A DNA stretch of 64,000 nucleotides from Ruminococcaceae bacterium OttesenSCG-928-A16 (GTDB lineage Bacteria; Bacillota; Clostridia; Oscillospirales; Ruminococcaceae): assembly GCA_030267215.1 (NCBI GenBank), contig JAJDJP010000004.1, positions 1-64,000 on the forward strand, in the 5' to 3' direction. The position numbers and the translations under genes are program-made. Below, in pieces: positions 1-9,388 of this stretch (its first letter is position 1; the number at the start of each line of letters is the position of its first letter). The notes under the pieces were generated by a model, which saw nothing but the letters and a program-made list of their open reading frames with translations, had not been told where the DNA came from and searched no databases.

Positions 1-215
1 TGTTAAGGGAGGTGCGGAGAATGGAGGCTGCAAAGCCTGGCGGAGATGTTCCTGACCGAACGAGCCGAATAACGAATAGAATAACGATGCTTCCGTTTTT
101 CGCTACAGGTAAATGTGGCTAACCGGCAGGCTTTGCCTGCCCATGCCTGTGTGGCATAAGCAAACCACAGATAAGCCTACCTTTCGGAAGCTCCTTTAAA
201 AGGAGGCAACAAGCC
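1..215 (+). promoter_or_regulatory. Structured 5' leader of mgtA, possible cis-regulatory RNA of unrecognised class
   Basis: No open frame fills this stretch, but it is dense in hairpins. GGCAGGC (125-131) pairs with GCCTGCC (135-141), ATGCC (143-147) with GGCAT (153-157), and TGTGG (114-118) with CCACA (165-169). The last hairpin, CTCCTT (191-196) with AAGGAG (200-205), buries the Shine-Dalgarno of mgtA. Mg2+ transporter genes in Firmicutes often carry an M-box riboswitch, but I cannot match the conserved M-box segments here. Control of translation by SD masking is an inference. The 5' end may lie outside the window. Confidence 0.35.
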
Positions 216-2903
216 ATGAAAAAGACGAAAACAAACACAGCAGCCCGTGCCGCTATGGAGGCAAATGCCAAAGCACGTTTGCTGGCGGCAGCAGCCCTTG
301 CGCCGGCCGAAGTGCTGAAGCAATACGAAGTAGGCCCTGAGGGGCATACGGCAGATAAAGTAGAGCCGCTGCGCGAAGCGTTTGGAGAAAACAAAATTAC
401 CCGCCACAAAGGCGACACCGCGGCCAAGCGCCTGCTGCGCGCTTTTACCGACCCCTTTGCGCTGGTGCTTTTGGTGCTAGCGGTTATCTCGTTTATTACC
501 GATGTTGTGCTGGCACCCCCCGGGCAACAAGACCCATGGTCGGTTATTATTGTGCTTACCATGGTGTTTATTAGCGGCATGTTGCAATTTGTGCAAGAAA
601 GCCGCAGCAGCCAAGCGGCCGAGCGGTTGAGCGAGATGGTAGAAACCACCATTGCGGTGCGCCGTGCTGGCACCGGCGTGCAGGAACTTCCCATTGACGA
701 AATTGTGGTGGGGGACATTATTGTGCTGGCCGCAGGCGATATGGTGCCGGCAGATCTTCGGGTTTTGCAAGCGAAGGACCTGTTTGTGGGGCAAAGCTCG
801 CTTACCGGCGAAAGCGAACCGGTGGAAAAATTTGCCGATGCCCGCGAGGCCGACGGCAAAGAACCGCTGGAAATGGACGACCTTGCCTTTATGGGCAGTA
901 ATATTGTTAGTGGCTCGGCCGAGGCGCTGGTGGTAAACGTGGGCGACAACACCATTTTTGGCAGCATTGCCCAGCAGTTGGTGGCAAAAAAACCACCCAC
1001 CAGCTTCGAAAAAGGCATCAACTCGGTTTCGTGGCTGCTTATTCGGTTTATGTGCATTATGGTGCCGGTGGTGTTTATTTTAAGCGGCTGGCACTCGGGC
1101 AATTGGCTAGATGCATTTTTGTTTGCGCTTTCGGTGGCGGTGGGGCTAACCCCGGCTATGCTGCCCACCATTGTTTCGGCCAACCTTGCCAAGGGGGCGG
1201 TGGCGCTTAGCAAGCAAAAGGTTATTGTAAAAAGCCTTAACTCTATTCAAAACTTCGGCGGTATCGATATTTTGTGCACCGACAAAACCGGCACCATTAC
1301 ACAGGATAAAGTGGTGCTGATGTACTCGCTGGATATCCACGGCAACGAGGACGAACGGGTTTTGCGCCACGCTTTTTTAAACAGCTATTACCAAACTGGC
1401 CTAAAAAACCTAATGGACGTTGCCATTTTGAACTATGCTGCCGAACACCACGAGAACGACGAGTGGAAAGAGTATTGCAAGGTAGACGAAATTCCGTTTG
1501 ATTTTGCCCGCCGCCGCATGAGCGTTGTGGTGCAGGATAAAGGCGGAAAAACCCAGTTAATTACCAAAGGTGCCATAGAAGAAATGCTGGCAGTGTGCAA
1601 TTATGCCGAATACCAGGGCAAGGTAGAGCCCATTACGCCAGAGCTGCGCAAAGAAATTGAAGAGCAGGTAACCGGCTATAACAACGATGGCTTGCGGGTG
1701 CTGGGCATTGCCCAAAAAACCAATCCTTCGCCGGCGGGGGCCTTTTCGGTAGAAGATGAAAGCGATATGGTGCTCATTGGCTACCTCTCGTTTTTAGACC
1801 CCCCAAAAGAAAGCACCGCCGAGGCTATTAAAGCCTTAAACCAGTATGGTGTGGGCGTTAAAATCTTAACCGGAGACAACGATGCCGTTACCCGTGCTGT
1901 GTGCAAACAGGTGGGCCTGAAGGTGGACCGCATGCTGCTGGGGGCCGATATTGAAAAAATGACCGAGCAGGAGCTGGAAAACCAGGCAGAAGAAGTAGAG
2001 GTGTTTGCCAAGCTTTCGCCCCAGCAAAAGGTGCGGGTGGTAGCGGCCTTGCGCAGCAAAGGGCACACAGTTGGCTTTATGGGCGATGGCATTAACGACG
2101 CTGCCGCCATGCGCCAGGCCGATGTGGGTATCTCGGTAGATACGGCGGTGGATATTGCCAAAGAGAGTGCCAACATTATTTTGCTGGAAAAGAACCTGAT
2201 GGTGCTGGAACAAGGCATTATTGAGGGGCGCAAAACCTATGCCAACATTATTAAATATATTAAAATGACAGTGAGTAGCAACTTTGGCAACATGTTTAGC
2301 GTGCTGGCAGCCAGTGTATTTTTGCCATTTTTGCCCATGTTGCCCATTCAGCTATTGGTGCTTAACCTTATTTACGATATTTCCTGCATCGCTATTCCGT
2401 GGGATAACGTGGACCCCGAATTTTTGCTGGTGCCCCGCAAGTGGGATACCACAAGCATTAGCAAATTTATGTTTTGGATGGGGCCCACCAGCTCGGTTTT
2501 TGACATTACCACCTATTTGGCGTTGTACTTTGTGCTATGCCCCATGCTGGTGGGTGGGCAATTCCATACGCTTGGCGCAGCAGGGCAGGCAGCCTTTATT
2601 GCGCTGTTCCACACCGGCTGGTTTGTAGAATCGCTATGGACGCAAACCCTGGTAGTGCACATGATACGCACCCCAAAAATTCCGTTTATCCAAAGCCGTG
2701 CCTCGTGGCAATTGGGGCTGTTTACCACGGTGGGCATTGTGGTGGGCACCATTATACCCTACACCCCGCTGGGCGCTATACTGGATATGGCGCCGCTGCC
2801 GGCCGTTTATTACCCGGTGTTGTTGGGCATTGTGCTGGCCTATATTGTGCTGGTAACGGTGGTTAAAAAAGCATATGTAAAAAAATATAAAGAACTATTG
2901 TAA
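216..2903 (+). CDS. mgtA: Magnesium-translocating P-type ATPase (MgtA/MgtB family)
   Basis: This is a P-type ATPase of 895 residues, a normal length for the MgtA/MgtB group that imports Mg2+ through the cytoplasmic membrane. The phosphorylation motif CTDKTGTIT places the catalytic Asp at residue 356. The actuator loop [11 protein letters not shown], the hinge [17 protein letters not shown] and the segment [22 protein letters not shown] are all present, and the last is typical of MgtA rather than of Ca2+ ATPases. Helices flank residues 75-120 and 270-320, with a further cluster in the last 200 residues. The start follows AGGAGG at 201-206, which is embedded in a hairpin. A bidirectional terminator lies downstream. 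Mg2+ import is inferred from the family. Confidence 0.93.
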   Translation: MKKTKTNTAARAAMEANAKARLLAAAALAPAEVLKQYEVGPEGHTADKVEPLREAFGENKITRHKGDTAAKRLLRAFTDPFALVLLVLAVISFITDVVLAPPGQQDPWSVIIVLTMVFISGMLQFVQESRSSQAAERLSEMVETTIAVRRAGTGVQELPIDEIVVGDIIVLAAGDMVPADLRVLQAKDLFVGQSSLTGESEPVEKFADAREADGKEPLEMDDLAFMGSNIVSGSAEALVVNVGDNTIFGSIAQQLVAKKPPTSFEKGINSVSWLLIRFMCIMVPVVFILSGWHSGNWLDAFLFALSVAVGLTPAMLPTIVSANLAKGAVALSKQKVIVKSLNSIQNFGGIDILCTDKTGTITQDKVVLMYSLDIHGNEDERVLRHAFLNSYYQTGLKNLMDVAILNYAAEHHENDEWKEYCKVDEIPFDFARRRMSVVVQDKGGKTQLITKGAIEEMLAVCNYAEYQGKVEPITPELRKEIEEQVTGYNNDGLRVLGIAQKTNPSPAGAFSVEDESDMVLIGYLSFLDPPKESTAEAIKALNQYGVGVKILTGDNDAVTRAVCKQVGLKVDRMLLGADIEKMTEQELENQAEEVEVFAKLSPQQKVRVVAALRSKGHTVGFMGDGINDAAAMRQADVGISVDTAVDIAKESANIILLEKNLMVLEQGIIEGRKTYANIIKYIKMTVSSNFGNMFSVLAASVFLPFLPMLPIQLLVLNLIYDISCIAIPWDNVDPEFLLVPRKWDTTSISKFMFWMGPTSSVFDITTYLALYFVLCPMLVGGQFHTLGAAGQAAFIALFHTGWFVESLWTQTLVVHMIRTPKIPFIQSRASWQLGLFTTVGIVVGTIIPYTPLGAILDMAPLPAVYYPVLLGIVLAYIVLVTVVKKAYVKKYKELL

Positions 2904-2925
2904 AAGCGAAGAAGTGCCTCACCAA

Positions 2926-2971
2926 CGTGTTTAATAACAAATTAGTAGCAACGCAGATGAGCCACTTCCGG
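2926..2971. repeat. Two-part intergenic repeat, copy 1
   Basis: CGTGTTTAATA at 2926-2936 and AACGCAGATGAGCCACTTCCG at 2950-2970 recur, slightly changed, at 18192-18259 between guaB and a lipoprotein gene. Here the block is also flanked by GAAGTG (2910) and CACTTC (2963-2968), which can pair. Both copies sit close to gene 3' ends. Its nature is unknown. Confidence 0.3.
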
Positions 2972-3101
2972 GCAAAATAAAAGCTTGACAAATAAAGGAT
3001 AATATGTTTAAGTGTAGTGGGAAAGATATATGATTTTTGCAAAAATAAGGTATATCTAAAGCAAACAGTGGTTTAACAACCATTGCAATAATTACATACA
3101 A

Positions 3102-3139
3102 AACCTGCTACAGGAGCTGGCCTGTAGCAGGTTTTTTTG
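3102..3139. terminator. Bidirectional intrinsic terminator between mgtA and ansA
   Basis: A perfect 12-bp stem (AACCTGCTACAG with CTGTAGCAGGTT) is followed by seven T on the plus strand and by TTTTGT on the minus strand. It separates two convergent genes. Confidence 0.9.
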
Positions 3140-3154
3140 TAGTTCTTATGTAAT

Positions 3155-4147
3155 TTAGTTTTCCACAGTTATTTCGCCAGCTAAAGAAACTGCAAACATC
3201 TTGCGCACTTCTTCGGGGGTGGTGGTGTTGCCAAGTGCCCACATTAGTTTGGTAACGGCGGCTTCGCTGGTCATGTCACGCCCCTCTATTACACCGGCCG
3301 AAAGCGCCTGCCGGCCTACTTCATACAGGGTAAAATCGCTTGGCTCGTACAGGCACTGGCTTACCACCACCACGCTAATGCCGTTTTGGGTAATTTTGCG
3401 CAACTCCTCTACCAGGTTGCGGCGCAGCACATGCAGGCCGCCGGCCCCAAAGGCCTCTATAACAAGGCCTTTATAGCCAAGGCCGGCAAGGGCGGGTATA
3501 ATGCTGGGGGCGGTGCCGGGCACCACTTTTAGCAAAAATACCGGGCCGCCCATACTGGGGCGGTAATGGTATGGGCGGGGCTGCGCAGCGGGCTGGCTAA
3601 ACACAAGGCCACGGGCATCCTCTTTGGCAATAGGGGGCAGGTTAATGCTTTCGAAGGCGTTAAAGCTGCGGGTGCGTGCCTTAACCGCCCGGGTGCCTAA
3701 CATTATTTTGCGGGCAAAGGCCACATATACGCCGCCCCGGCCACTTAGCGCCATGGCAAAGGCGGTGTGCAGGTTTTCGGGGGCATCGGTTAATGGGTGC
3801 CCCATGGGCAGCTGCGAGCCAGTAAGCACAACCGGCACCGGCACCCCCTGCAACATATACGATAGCATGGCCGCCGTATAGGCCAGTGTATCGGTGCCAT
3901 GGGTAACCACAATGCCGTCAAATTTTTTATGTGCCTCGTTTATTTCGGCGGCCAAAAGCTGCCATTCCTCGGGCTGGATATTGCTGGAATCGAGCCGAAA
4001 AAGTTCTTTGGGTTCTACCTTGCACCCAAATTCGCGGCTGATGGCAAGGGTAATATCCGGCCCAGCGGCTGGGGTAAGGCCATCTTCGCCAGCAATGCTG
4101 GCAATGGTGCCGCCGGTAGTTAAAAATAAAATTTGTTTTTGGGGCAT
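3155..4147 (-). CDS. ansA: L-asparaginase, type I (cytoplasmic)
   Basis: The 330-residue protein hydrolyses L-asparagine to aspartate and ammonia. The first catalytic Thr lies in TTGGTIAS at residues 10-17. The second conserved block VVTHGTDTLAYTAAML holds the Thr-Asp pair around residue 90. The length and the lack of a signal peptide fit the cytoplasmic type I enzyme. The start is preceded by AGGGAGAT at a spacing of 8. It is a single-gene unit, convergent with mgtA and divergent from nfnA. Low activity on glutamine is possible for this family and cannot be judged from the sequence. Confidence 0.9.
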   Translation of the reverse strand: MPQKQILFLTTGGTIASIAGEDGLTPAAGPDITLAISREFGCKVEPKELFRLDSSNIQPEEWQLLAAEINEAHKKFDGIVVTHGTDTLAYTAAMLSYMLQGVPVPVVLTGSQLPMGHPLTDAPENLHTAFAMALSGRGGVYVAFARKIMLGTRAVKARTRSFNAFESINLPPIAKEDARGLVFSQPAAQPRPYHYRPSMGGPVFLLKVVPGTAPSIIPALAGLGYKGLVIEAFGAGGLHVLRRNLVEELRKITQNGISVVVVSQCLYEPSDFTLYEVGRQALSAGVIEGRDMTSEAAVTKLMWALGNTTTPEEVRKMFAVSLAGEITVEN

Positions 4148-4345
4148 AGTGGTGTATCTCCCTAATATATATTTTTGGGGGTATCGTTACTGGTAGTATA
4201 TTACAAAAAAACCACAATTCCAATAAGCGGGCAAAAATGTTTGACGTGCCCAAACAAACGGGCTTATACTATAAATAAATGCTAAATTTGTATGTTATGG
4301 CAAATGCCGTGTAAGGCAGGCAAATACCAGGAGGGATGGAACACA

Positions 4346-5188
4346 GTGAACAAGATTGTAGCAAAGCAGGCGTTAAACCCAACCGTAACCCGTATGGAGA
4401 TAGAAGCGCCATTAATTGCCAAAAAAGCGCAGCCCGGCCAGTTTATTATTGTGCGCCCGATGGAGGATTCGGAGCGGATTCCGCTGACGATATCGGACTA
4501 TGATGCGGAAAAAGGAACCGTTACCATTGTATACCAAATAGTGGGCGGCGGCACCATGCAGCTAAATGCGCTTAATGTTGGCGATTATGTGCAGGATTTT
4601 GTGGGCCCGCTTGGCAAAGCAAGCCAGCTGGATGGCCTAAAAAAAGTGGCGGTTGTGGGCGGCGGCGTGGGCTGTGCCATTGCTTACCCGGTGGCAAAAA
4701 AATTGCACGAGCTTGGCGCCGAAGTGCATAGCATTGTTGGCTTTAGAAATAAGGACCTTGTAATTTTGCAAGATGAATTTAACAAGGTAAGCAATAAGCT
4801 GGTAACCATGACAGATGACGGCAGCTATGGCCAAAAAGGCCTTGTTACCGCCGCGCTGGAAGAACTGATACAAGCCGGGAACCAATACGATGAAGTAATT
4901 GCCATTGGCCCCTTAATTATGATGAAATTTGTGGTGGGGGTAACCAAAAAGTACAATATTAAAACCAAGGTATCGATGAACCCGGTAATGGTGGACGGCA
5001 CCGGTATGTGTGGTGGTTGCCGGCTAACAGTGGGCGGGCAAACCAAGTTTGCCTGTGTAGATGGCCCCGATTTTGATGGCTTTGAGGTGGATTTTGACGA
5101 AGCGATGAAACGTGGCGGCATGTATAAAGAGTTTGAGCAACACGAGCGGGAAGAAAACTGCAACCTGCTAACCAAGGAGGCCGAATAA
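4346..5188 (+). CDS. nfnA: NADH-dependent ferredoxin:NADP+ oxidoreductase, small subunit NfnA (ferredoxin-NADP reductase alpha)
   Basis: The subunit binds FAD and one [2Fe-2S] cluster. The C-terminal cluster motif GMCGGCRLTVGGQTKFAC supplies four Cys, and the N-terminal PGQFIIVR is the flavin-binding strand. The frame is open from 4292, but the likely start is GTG 4346: the product then begins MNKIVAKQAL, as in the family, behind AGGAGG at 4329-4334. nfnB begins three bases after the stop, so the two are co-transcribed and translationally coupled. Together they form the cytoplasmic electron-bifurcating transhydrogenase linking NADH, reduced ferredoxin and NADP+ in strict anaerobes. Confidence 0.9.
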   Translation: MNKIVAKQALNPTVTRMEIEAPLIAKKAQPGQFIIVRPMEDSERIPLTISDYDAEKGTVTIVYQIVGGGTMQLNALNVGDYVQDFVGPLGKASQLDGLKKVAVVGGGVGCAIAYPVAKKLHELGAEVHSIVGFRNKDLVILQDEFNKVSNKLVTMTDDGSYGQKGLVTAALEELIQAGNQYDEVIAIGPLIMMKFVVGVTKKYNIKTKVSMNPVMVDGTGMCGGCRLTVGGQTKFACVDGPDFDGFEVDFDEAMKRGGMYKEFEQHEREENCNLLTKEAE

Positions 5189-5190
5189 CC

Positions 5191-6579
5191 ATGCCAAATA
5201 TGGACCCTGTAAAATGCCCCATGCCGGTGCAACCGGCCGATGTGCGCAATAAAAATTTTGATGAAGTGGCCCTTGGCTATACCCACGAAATGGCTGTAAC
5301 CGAGGCGCAGCGCTGCTTGCAGTGCAGGCACAAGCCGTGCGTAAATGGCTGCCCGGTTAATATCGATATCCCGGGTTTTATTGCCAAAGTGGCCGAGGAC
5401 GACCTGCCCGGTGCCTACGAAGTGCTAAGCCGCCAAACCAGCCTGCCCGCTGTTTGTGGCCGTGTTTGCCCGCAAGAAACCCAGTGCGAACAGCTTTGTG
5501 TGCGTGGCATTAAGCACCAGCCGGTGGGCATTGGCCGGCTAGAGCGCTACGTGGCCGATTGGCAGCGCACCAATAGCAGCAAAGCCCCCAAAAAACCGGT
5601 GCCCAATGGGCGCAAGGTGGCCGTAATTGGGGCGGGGCCTGCCGGGCTTACTGCCGCCGGAGACCTTGCTAAATTGGGTTACGAGGTAACCATTTACGAA
5701 GCACTGCACAAAACCGGCGGCGTGCTGGTGTATGGCATACCAGAGTTTAGGCTGCCCAAAGCCATTGTGCAGTACGAGGTAGACGGCCTTGAAAAGCTGG
5801 GTGTAAACGTGCAAACCAACATGGTAATTGGCAAGGTGCTTACCATAGATGAACTGTTTGAAATGGGCAACCAAGCTGTGTTTATTGGCAGTGGTGCCGG
5901 CTTGCCCCGGTTTATGGGTATCCCGGGCGAAAGCCTGAAAGGGGTGTACTCTGCCAACGAGTTTTTAACCCGCATTAACCTGATGCAGGCGTGGAAAGAG
6001 GATAGCCATACCCCCATTGTGCGCGCCAAACGTGTGGCGGTGGTGGGGGGCGGCAACGTTGCTATGGACGCCGCCCGCTGTGCCAAGCGCCTTGGGGCCG
6101 AACAGGTGTACATTGTGTACCGCCGTGGCATGGAAGAAATGCCCGCCCGCCAAGAGGAAGTGGAACACGCCGAAGAAGAGGGCATTATTTTTAAAACCCT
6201 AACCAACCCCAAAGAGGTGCTGGGCGATGAAAACGGCCAGGTAACCGGCATGGTATGTGTGAAGTGTGAGCTTGGCGAGCCGGATGCTTCGGGCCGGCGC
6301 AGCCCGGTGGAAATAGAAGGCAGCGAGTTTACGCTGGAGATTGATGCCATGATTATGTCGATTGGCACCTCGCCCAACCCGCTTATTCTTTCTACCACGC
6401 CGGGGCTAGAGGCCAACCGCTGGGGCTGCCTTGTTACCAAAGGCGAAAGCGGCGAAACCAGCCGGCAGGGTGTGTATGCCGGGGGCGATGCCGTAACCGG
6501 GGCTGCCACGGTTATTTTGGCAATGGGGGCGGGCAAAAGTGCCGCCGCTGCCATTGATGAATATTTACAAAATAAATAG
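5191..6579 (+). CDS. nfnB: NADH-dependent ferredoxin:NADP+ oxidoreductase, large subunit NfnB (glutamate synthase small-chain-like)
   Basis: The 462-residue flavoprotein has an N-terminal Cys array for [4Fe-4S] clusters (CLQCRHKPCVNGCP, then CGRVCPQETQCEQLC). Two dinucleotide-binding folds follow: GAGPAGLTAAGDLA near residue 147 for FAD and GGGNVAMDAARCAKRLG near residue 287 for NADPH. It resembles the small chain of glutamate synthase, but the neighbouring nfnA and the absence of gltB support NfnB. Its SD lies in the end of nfnA. A long hairpin follows the stop. Confidence 0.9.
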   Translation: MPNMDPVKCPMPVQPADVRNKNFDEVALGYTHEMAVTEAQRCLQCRHKPCVNGCPVNIDIPGFIAKVAEDDLPGAYEVLSRQTSLPAVCGRVCPQETQCEQLCVRGIKHQPVGIGRLERYVADWQRTNSSKAPKKPVPNGRKVAVIGAGPAGLTAAGDLAKLGYEVTIYEALHKTGGVLVYGIPEFRLPKAIVQYEVDGLEKLGVNVQTNMVIGKVLTIDELFEMGNQAVFIGSGAGLPRFMGIPGESLKGVYSANEFLTRINLMQAWKEDSHTPIVRAKRVAVVGGGNVAMDAARCAKRLGAEQVYIVYRRGMEEMPARQEEVEHAEEEGIIFKTLTNPKEVLGDENGQVTGMVCVKCELGEPDASGRRSPVEIEGSEFTLEIDAMIMSIGTSPNPLILSTTPGLEANRWGCLVTKGESGETSRQGVYAGGDAVTGAATVILAMGAGKSAAAAIDEYLQNK

Positions 6580-6592
6580 TGTTTATCCATTT

Positions 6593-6629
6593 ACAATCCC
6601 CCTTTTATAAGGCTTAAAAGGGGGATTGT
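6593..6629 (+). terminator. Hairpin after nfnAB, probable terminator
   Basis: A stem of about 15 bp (ACAATCCCCCTTTTA with TAAAAGGGGGATTGT) has a short loop and lies 13 bases after the nfnB stop. There is no T run on its 3' side, so its efficiency is uncertain. Confidence 0.6.
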
Positions 6630-6631
6630 GC

Positions 6632-6781
6632 TATGCCGATACCATGGAATTTTTAGAGCGCTTACCCCGTGCCACCTTTGCACTATTGGATGTTGCCGGC
6701 CACAACCTACCAATAGAGCAACCAGTGCTTTTTGAAGCAATGGTAACCGATTGTCTGGCCCGCATAAAAATGATAGATTGA
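6632..6781 (+). pseudogene. Remnant of an alpha/beta hydrolase C-terminus
   Basis: The frame reads YADTMEFLERLPRATF, then ALLDVAGHNLPIEQPVLF, and ends at TGA 6779-6781. It matches the usual end of small alpha/beta hydrolases, where PRATFAVLDRAGHN carries the catalytic His. Nothing upstream encodes the rest of the protein. The frame opens directly behind the terminator hairpin and has no ribosome-binding site. I read it as a leftover of a deleted gene. The ATG at 6644 would give 45 residues, so expression as a small protein cannot be excluded. Confidence 0.6.
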
Positions 6782-6805
6782 CTTAGTTACCCATGGCTAC
6801 TTTTC

Positions 6806-6862
6806 TTGTATCAAAATGGGTTTTGTGCGATAATATTATGAATGTTAAGGCATTGCCTTAAC
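6806..6862 (+). promoter_or_regulatory. Promoter and palindromic operator of the CDF transporter gene
   Basis: TTGTAT (6806-6811), 17 bases, then GATAAT (6829-6834) preceded by TGC form an extended -10 promoter. Right behind it, where transcription should start, lies the palindrome GTTAAGGCATTGCCTTAAC (6844-6862). Its position suits a repressor operator, and a metal-responsive one would make sense for an efflux gene. The regulator is not in the window. Confidence 0.55.
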
Positions 6863-6905
6863 TTAATTAATGCATGCAATAGTAATTTTGGGAAGGAAAT
6901 AGACA

Positions 6906-8084
6906 ATGACCCAATGGTTAACACGCCATTTTGTAAAAGATTATAACAATGCAGAGGACCCCGCCGTGCGCACCAGTTATGGCAAAATGGCCGGTTGGGT
7001 GGGCATTTTTTGCAACCTGCTTTTGTTTGGCGGCAAAATAGCGGTGGGGCTGCTTTCGGGCAGCATTGCCATTACGGCCGACGCTGTGAATAACCTTTCA
7101 GATGCCTCGAGCTCGATAGTGACGCTGCTGGGCTTTAAACTGGCCGCTAAGCCCGCCGATAACGAGCACCCCTTTGGGCATGCCCGCATAGAGTATATTG
7201 CCGGGCTTGCCGTGGCCGTTATGGTGCTGGTTATTGGCATAGAACTGGGCAAAAGCAGCCTGGATAAAATTATAAACCCAACCCCGGTAAGCTTTACTGT
7301 TTGGAGCTACGGTGTGCTGGTTTTTTCTATTTTGCTAAAAGCGTGGATGGCTGTTTTTAACCGAAGCATTGGCAAAAAGATAGATTCTACTACCTTAGAA
7401 GCCACCTTTGCCGATAGCCGCAACGATGTGATTGCCACGGGCGTGGTGTTGGTGGCGGCTGTTTTTGCCGGGGTTACCGGCATAAATATAGACGGCTGGA
7501 TGGGCCTTGCCGTGGCCGCCTTTATATTGTATAGCGGCATTGGCCTTGTTAAAGATACCCTAAACCCCCTGCTGGGCGAAGCCCCCAGCCCCGAGCTTGT
7601 GAAGTATGTGGATGACAAAATTAGCGGCTACCCGGGTGTGCTTGGCACCCACGATTTAATTGTGCACGATTATGGCCCCGGCCGCCAGTTTGCCAGCGCC
7701 CATGTAGAAATGTCCAGCAAGCAGGACGTGCTTGTTGCGCACGATATTATTGATAATATTGAGCAGGATTTTTTGGACGAGGATAATATTCACCTAATTA
7801 TTCATTACGACCCCATTGTAACCGGCGATGCCCAGATGGATGATGCCCGCAACTGGGTAATAAAAAAAATAACCGAGATAGACCCCAGCCTTACCATGCA
7901 CGACCTACGGCTGGTAGACGGCCCCACCCACACAAACTATGTGTTTGATGTTGTGGTGCCCGCCGATTTTGCCATAGATGATGAAGAACTAAAAGAAAAA
8001 ATTCAGCAAAAAATGCAGCGTGGTAAAAAGCCTATTTATACGGTGGTTACCATCGATAAATCTTATGCGGCAATACCAAAATAG
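6906..8084 (+). CDS. Cation diffusion facilitator (CDF) family metal exporter
   Basis: The 392-residue protein has the CDF layout: six helices in the first 220 residues, then a cytoplasmic domain. The metal-site motif ADAVNNLSDASSS is on helix 2 and HPFGHARIEY follows helix 2. On helix 5, FADSRNDVIATG supplies the second Asp pair. The C-terminal domain is extended by about 90 residues (MHDLRLVDGPTHTNYVFDV), as in many clostridial members. The likely substrate is Zn2+, Mn2+ or another divalent cation exported against protons. The start follows GGAAGGA. An aminotransferase gene begins 11 bases after the stop. Confidence 0.88.
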   Translation: MTQWLTRHFVKDYNNAEDPAVRTSYGKMAGWVGIFCNLLLFGGKIAVGLLSGSIAITADAVNNLSDASSSIVTLLGFKLAAKPADNEHPFGHARIEYIAGLAVAVMVLVIGIELGKSSLDKIINPTPVSFTVWSYGVLVFSILLKAWMAVFNRSIGKKIDSTTLEATFADSRNDVIATGVVLVAAVFAGVTGINIDGWMGLAVAAFILYSGIGLVKDTLNPLLGEAPSPELVKYVDDKISGYPGVLGTHDLIVHDYGPGRQFASAHVEMSSKQDVLVAHDIIDNIEQDFLDEDNIHLIIHYDPIVTGDAQMDDARNWVIKKITEIDPSLTMHDLRLVDGPTHTNYVFDVVVPADFAIDDEELKEKIQQKMQRGKKPIYTVVTIDKSYAAIPK

Positions 8085-8095
8085 GGGATGAGGGA

Positions 8096-9286
8096 ATGGA
8101 ATACCAATACAGCAACCGCACCAACAGCATGAAACCATCAATTATTCGGGAAATATTAAAGCAGATGGGGGACCCCCAGCTTATTAGCTTTGCCGGGGGC
8201 AACCCTTCGGCAGAGGCTTTTCCGGTAGAAGAAATTCGCCGAATATCGGAAGAACTGCTGCGGGAAGACCCGGTTGGCGCACTGCAGTATTCTATTACCG
8301 AAGGCGACCCCGCACTGCGGCAGGTAGGCGAAGCATACCTGAACCAGCAGTACCCCATAAAAAAAGAAGCCGACGATTTGATAATAACCTCTGGCAGCCA
8401 GCAGGTGATGGATTTTTTAACCAAGCTGCTGTGTAACGAGGGGGATGTGGTAGCCACTGAAGACCCGGCTTTTTTGGGTGCGCTTAATTCTTTTCGCAGT
8501 TTTGGCGCCACCTTGGTTGGCGTGCAAATGGAAGAAGACGGCGTAAACATTGCCGCGCTGGAAGCAGTATTTACCGCTACCCCAAAACCAAAGCTATTTT
8601 ACACCATTCCAAACTTTCAAAACCCAACGGGGGTAACCACCAGCCTTGCCAAGCGCAAAGCCATTTATGCGCTGGCTAAAAAGCATGGCGTGCTTATTTT
8701 AGAAGATAACCCCTATGGCGAACTGCGCATTGCGGGACAGGCCATTGCCCCCATTAAAGCTTTGGACCAAGATGGCCTTGTGGTGTATGCGGCCTCGCTT
8801 AGCAAAATATTAGCGCCGGGGCTACGGGTGGCTTTTTGTGTGGGGCCAAAACAACTGCTTACCAAAATGGTGGTGGCAAAACAAAGCAACGATGTGCACA
8901 CCAATGTGTGGGCCCAGCGTGTTTGCCAGCGCTTTTTAACCCAGTGCGATATGCAGCAGCATTTGGTCCGCTTGCAGGCTATTTACCGCGAAAAGGCCGA
9001 GTATATGATGGCGCAGATTGATGAACAACTGGGCACACAGGTGCAATATTTACACCCGCAGGGGGGCATGTTTTTGTGGCTAACCCTGCCGGCAGGTGTA
9101 AACATGCAAACCTTTGTTAAAAAATGTTTGGCAAAAAAGTTGGCTTTGGTGCCGGGCAATGCCTTTTTTGTAGATGACGCCGCCCCCTGCCAAAGCGTAC
9201 GGGTTAATTTTTCTACCCCCAGCCGCCAACAAATACAAGCAGGGGTTGCTATTATGGCCCAGGTACTGGCCGAAATGAACAGCTAG
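8096..9286 (+). CDS. PLP-dependent aminotransferase, class I/II (LysN/ARO8-like)
   Basis: The 396-residue protein has the fold-type I aminotransferase signature: ISFAGGNPSAEAFP near residue 35, a YSITEGDPALRQ block, IPNFQNPTGVTTS around residue 170 and the PLP lysine in AASLSKILAPGLRVAF near residue 230. This arrangement is that of the 2-aminoadipate/aromatic/branched-chain group that also forms the effector half of MocR regulators, but no DNA-binding domain is fused. The substrate cannot be told. It is probably co-transcribed with the CDF gene upstream. A terminator follows at 9358. Confidence 0.85.
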   Translation: MEYQYSNRTNSMKPSIIREILKQMGDPQLISFAGGNPSAEAFPVEEIRRISEELLREDPVGALQYSITEGDPALRQVGEAYLNQQYPIKKEADDLIITSGSQQVMDFLTKLLCNEGDVVATEDPAFLGALNSFRSFGATLVGVQMEEDGVNIAALEAVFTATPKPKLFYTIPNFQNPTGVTTSLAKRKAIYALAKKHGVLILEDNPYGELRIAGQAIAPIKALDQDGLVVYAASLSKILAPGLRVAFCVGPKQLLTKMVVAKQSNDVHTNVWAQRVCQRFLTQCDMQQHLVRLQAIYREKAEYMMAQIDEQLGTQVQYLHPQGGMFLWLTLPAGVNMQTFVKKCLAKKLALVPGNAFFVDDAAPCQSVRVNFSTPSRQQIQAGVAIMAQVLAEMNS

Positions 9287-9357
9287 TGCCGGTGCAGCGG
9301 GTGCATAAAAAAGATAGTAGAAGCTTTATTGTTTTTGGGGAGCGACAAAACAAAAAA

Positions 9358-9388
9358 CCAGCTTTAAGTGTTAAAAGCTGGCCTTTTG
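9358..9388 (+). terminator. Intrinsic terminator after the aminotransferase gene
   Basis: CCAGCTTT (9358-9365) pairs with AAAGCTGG (9374-9381) and is followed by CCTTTTGC. It ends the CDF-aminotransferase unit. Confidence 0.75.

Noticed and set aside
1..215. M-box (ykoK) riboswitch before mgtA
   Set aside because: The expected conserved blocks, including the closing GUGCUAAA-type segment, are not found. The leader is reported only as structured.
119..1213. Long open frame antisense to mgtA
   Set aside because: Its composition mirrors mgtA codons, it has no ribosome-binding site and the product looks like no family. Similar antisense shadows over htpG, nfnB, recT and others were rejected for the same reason.
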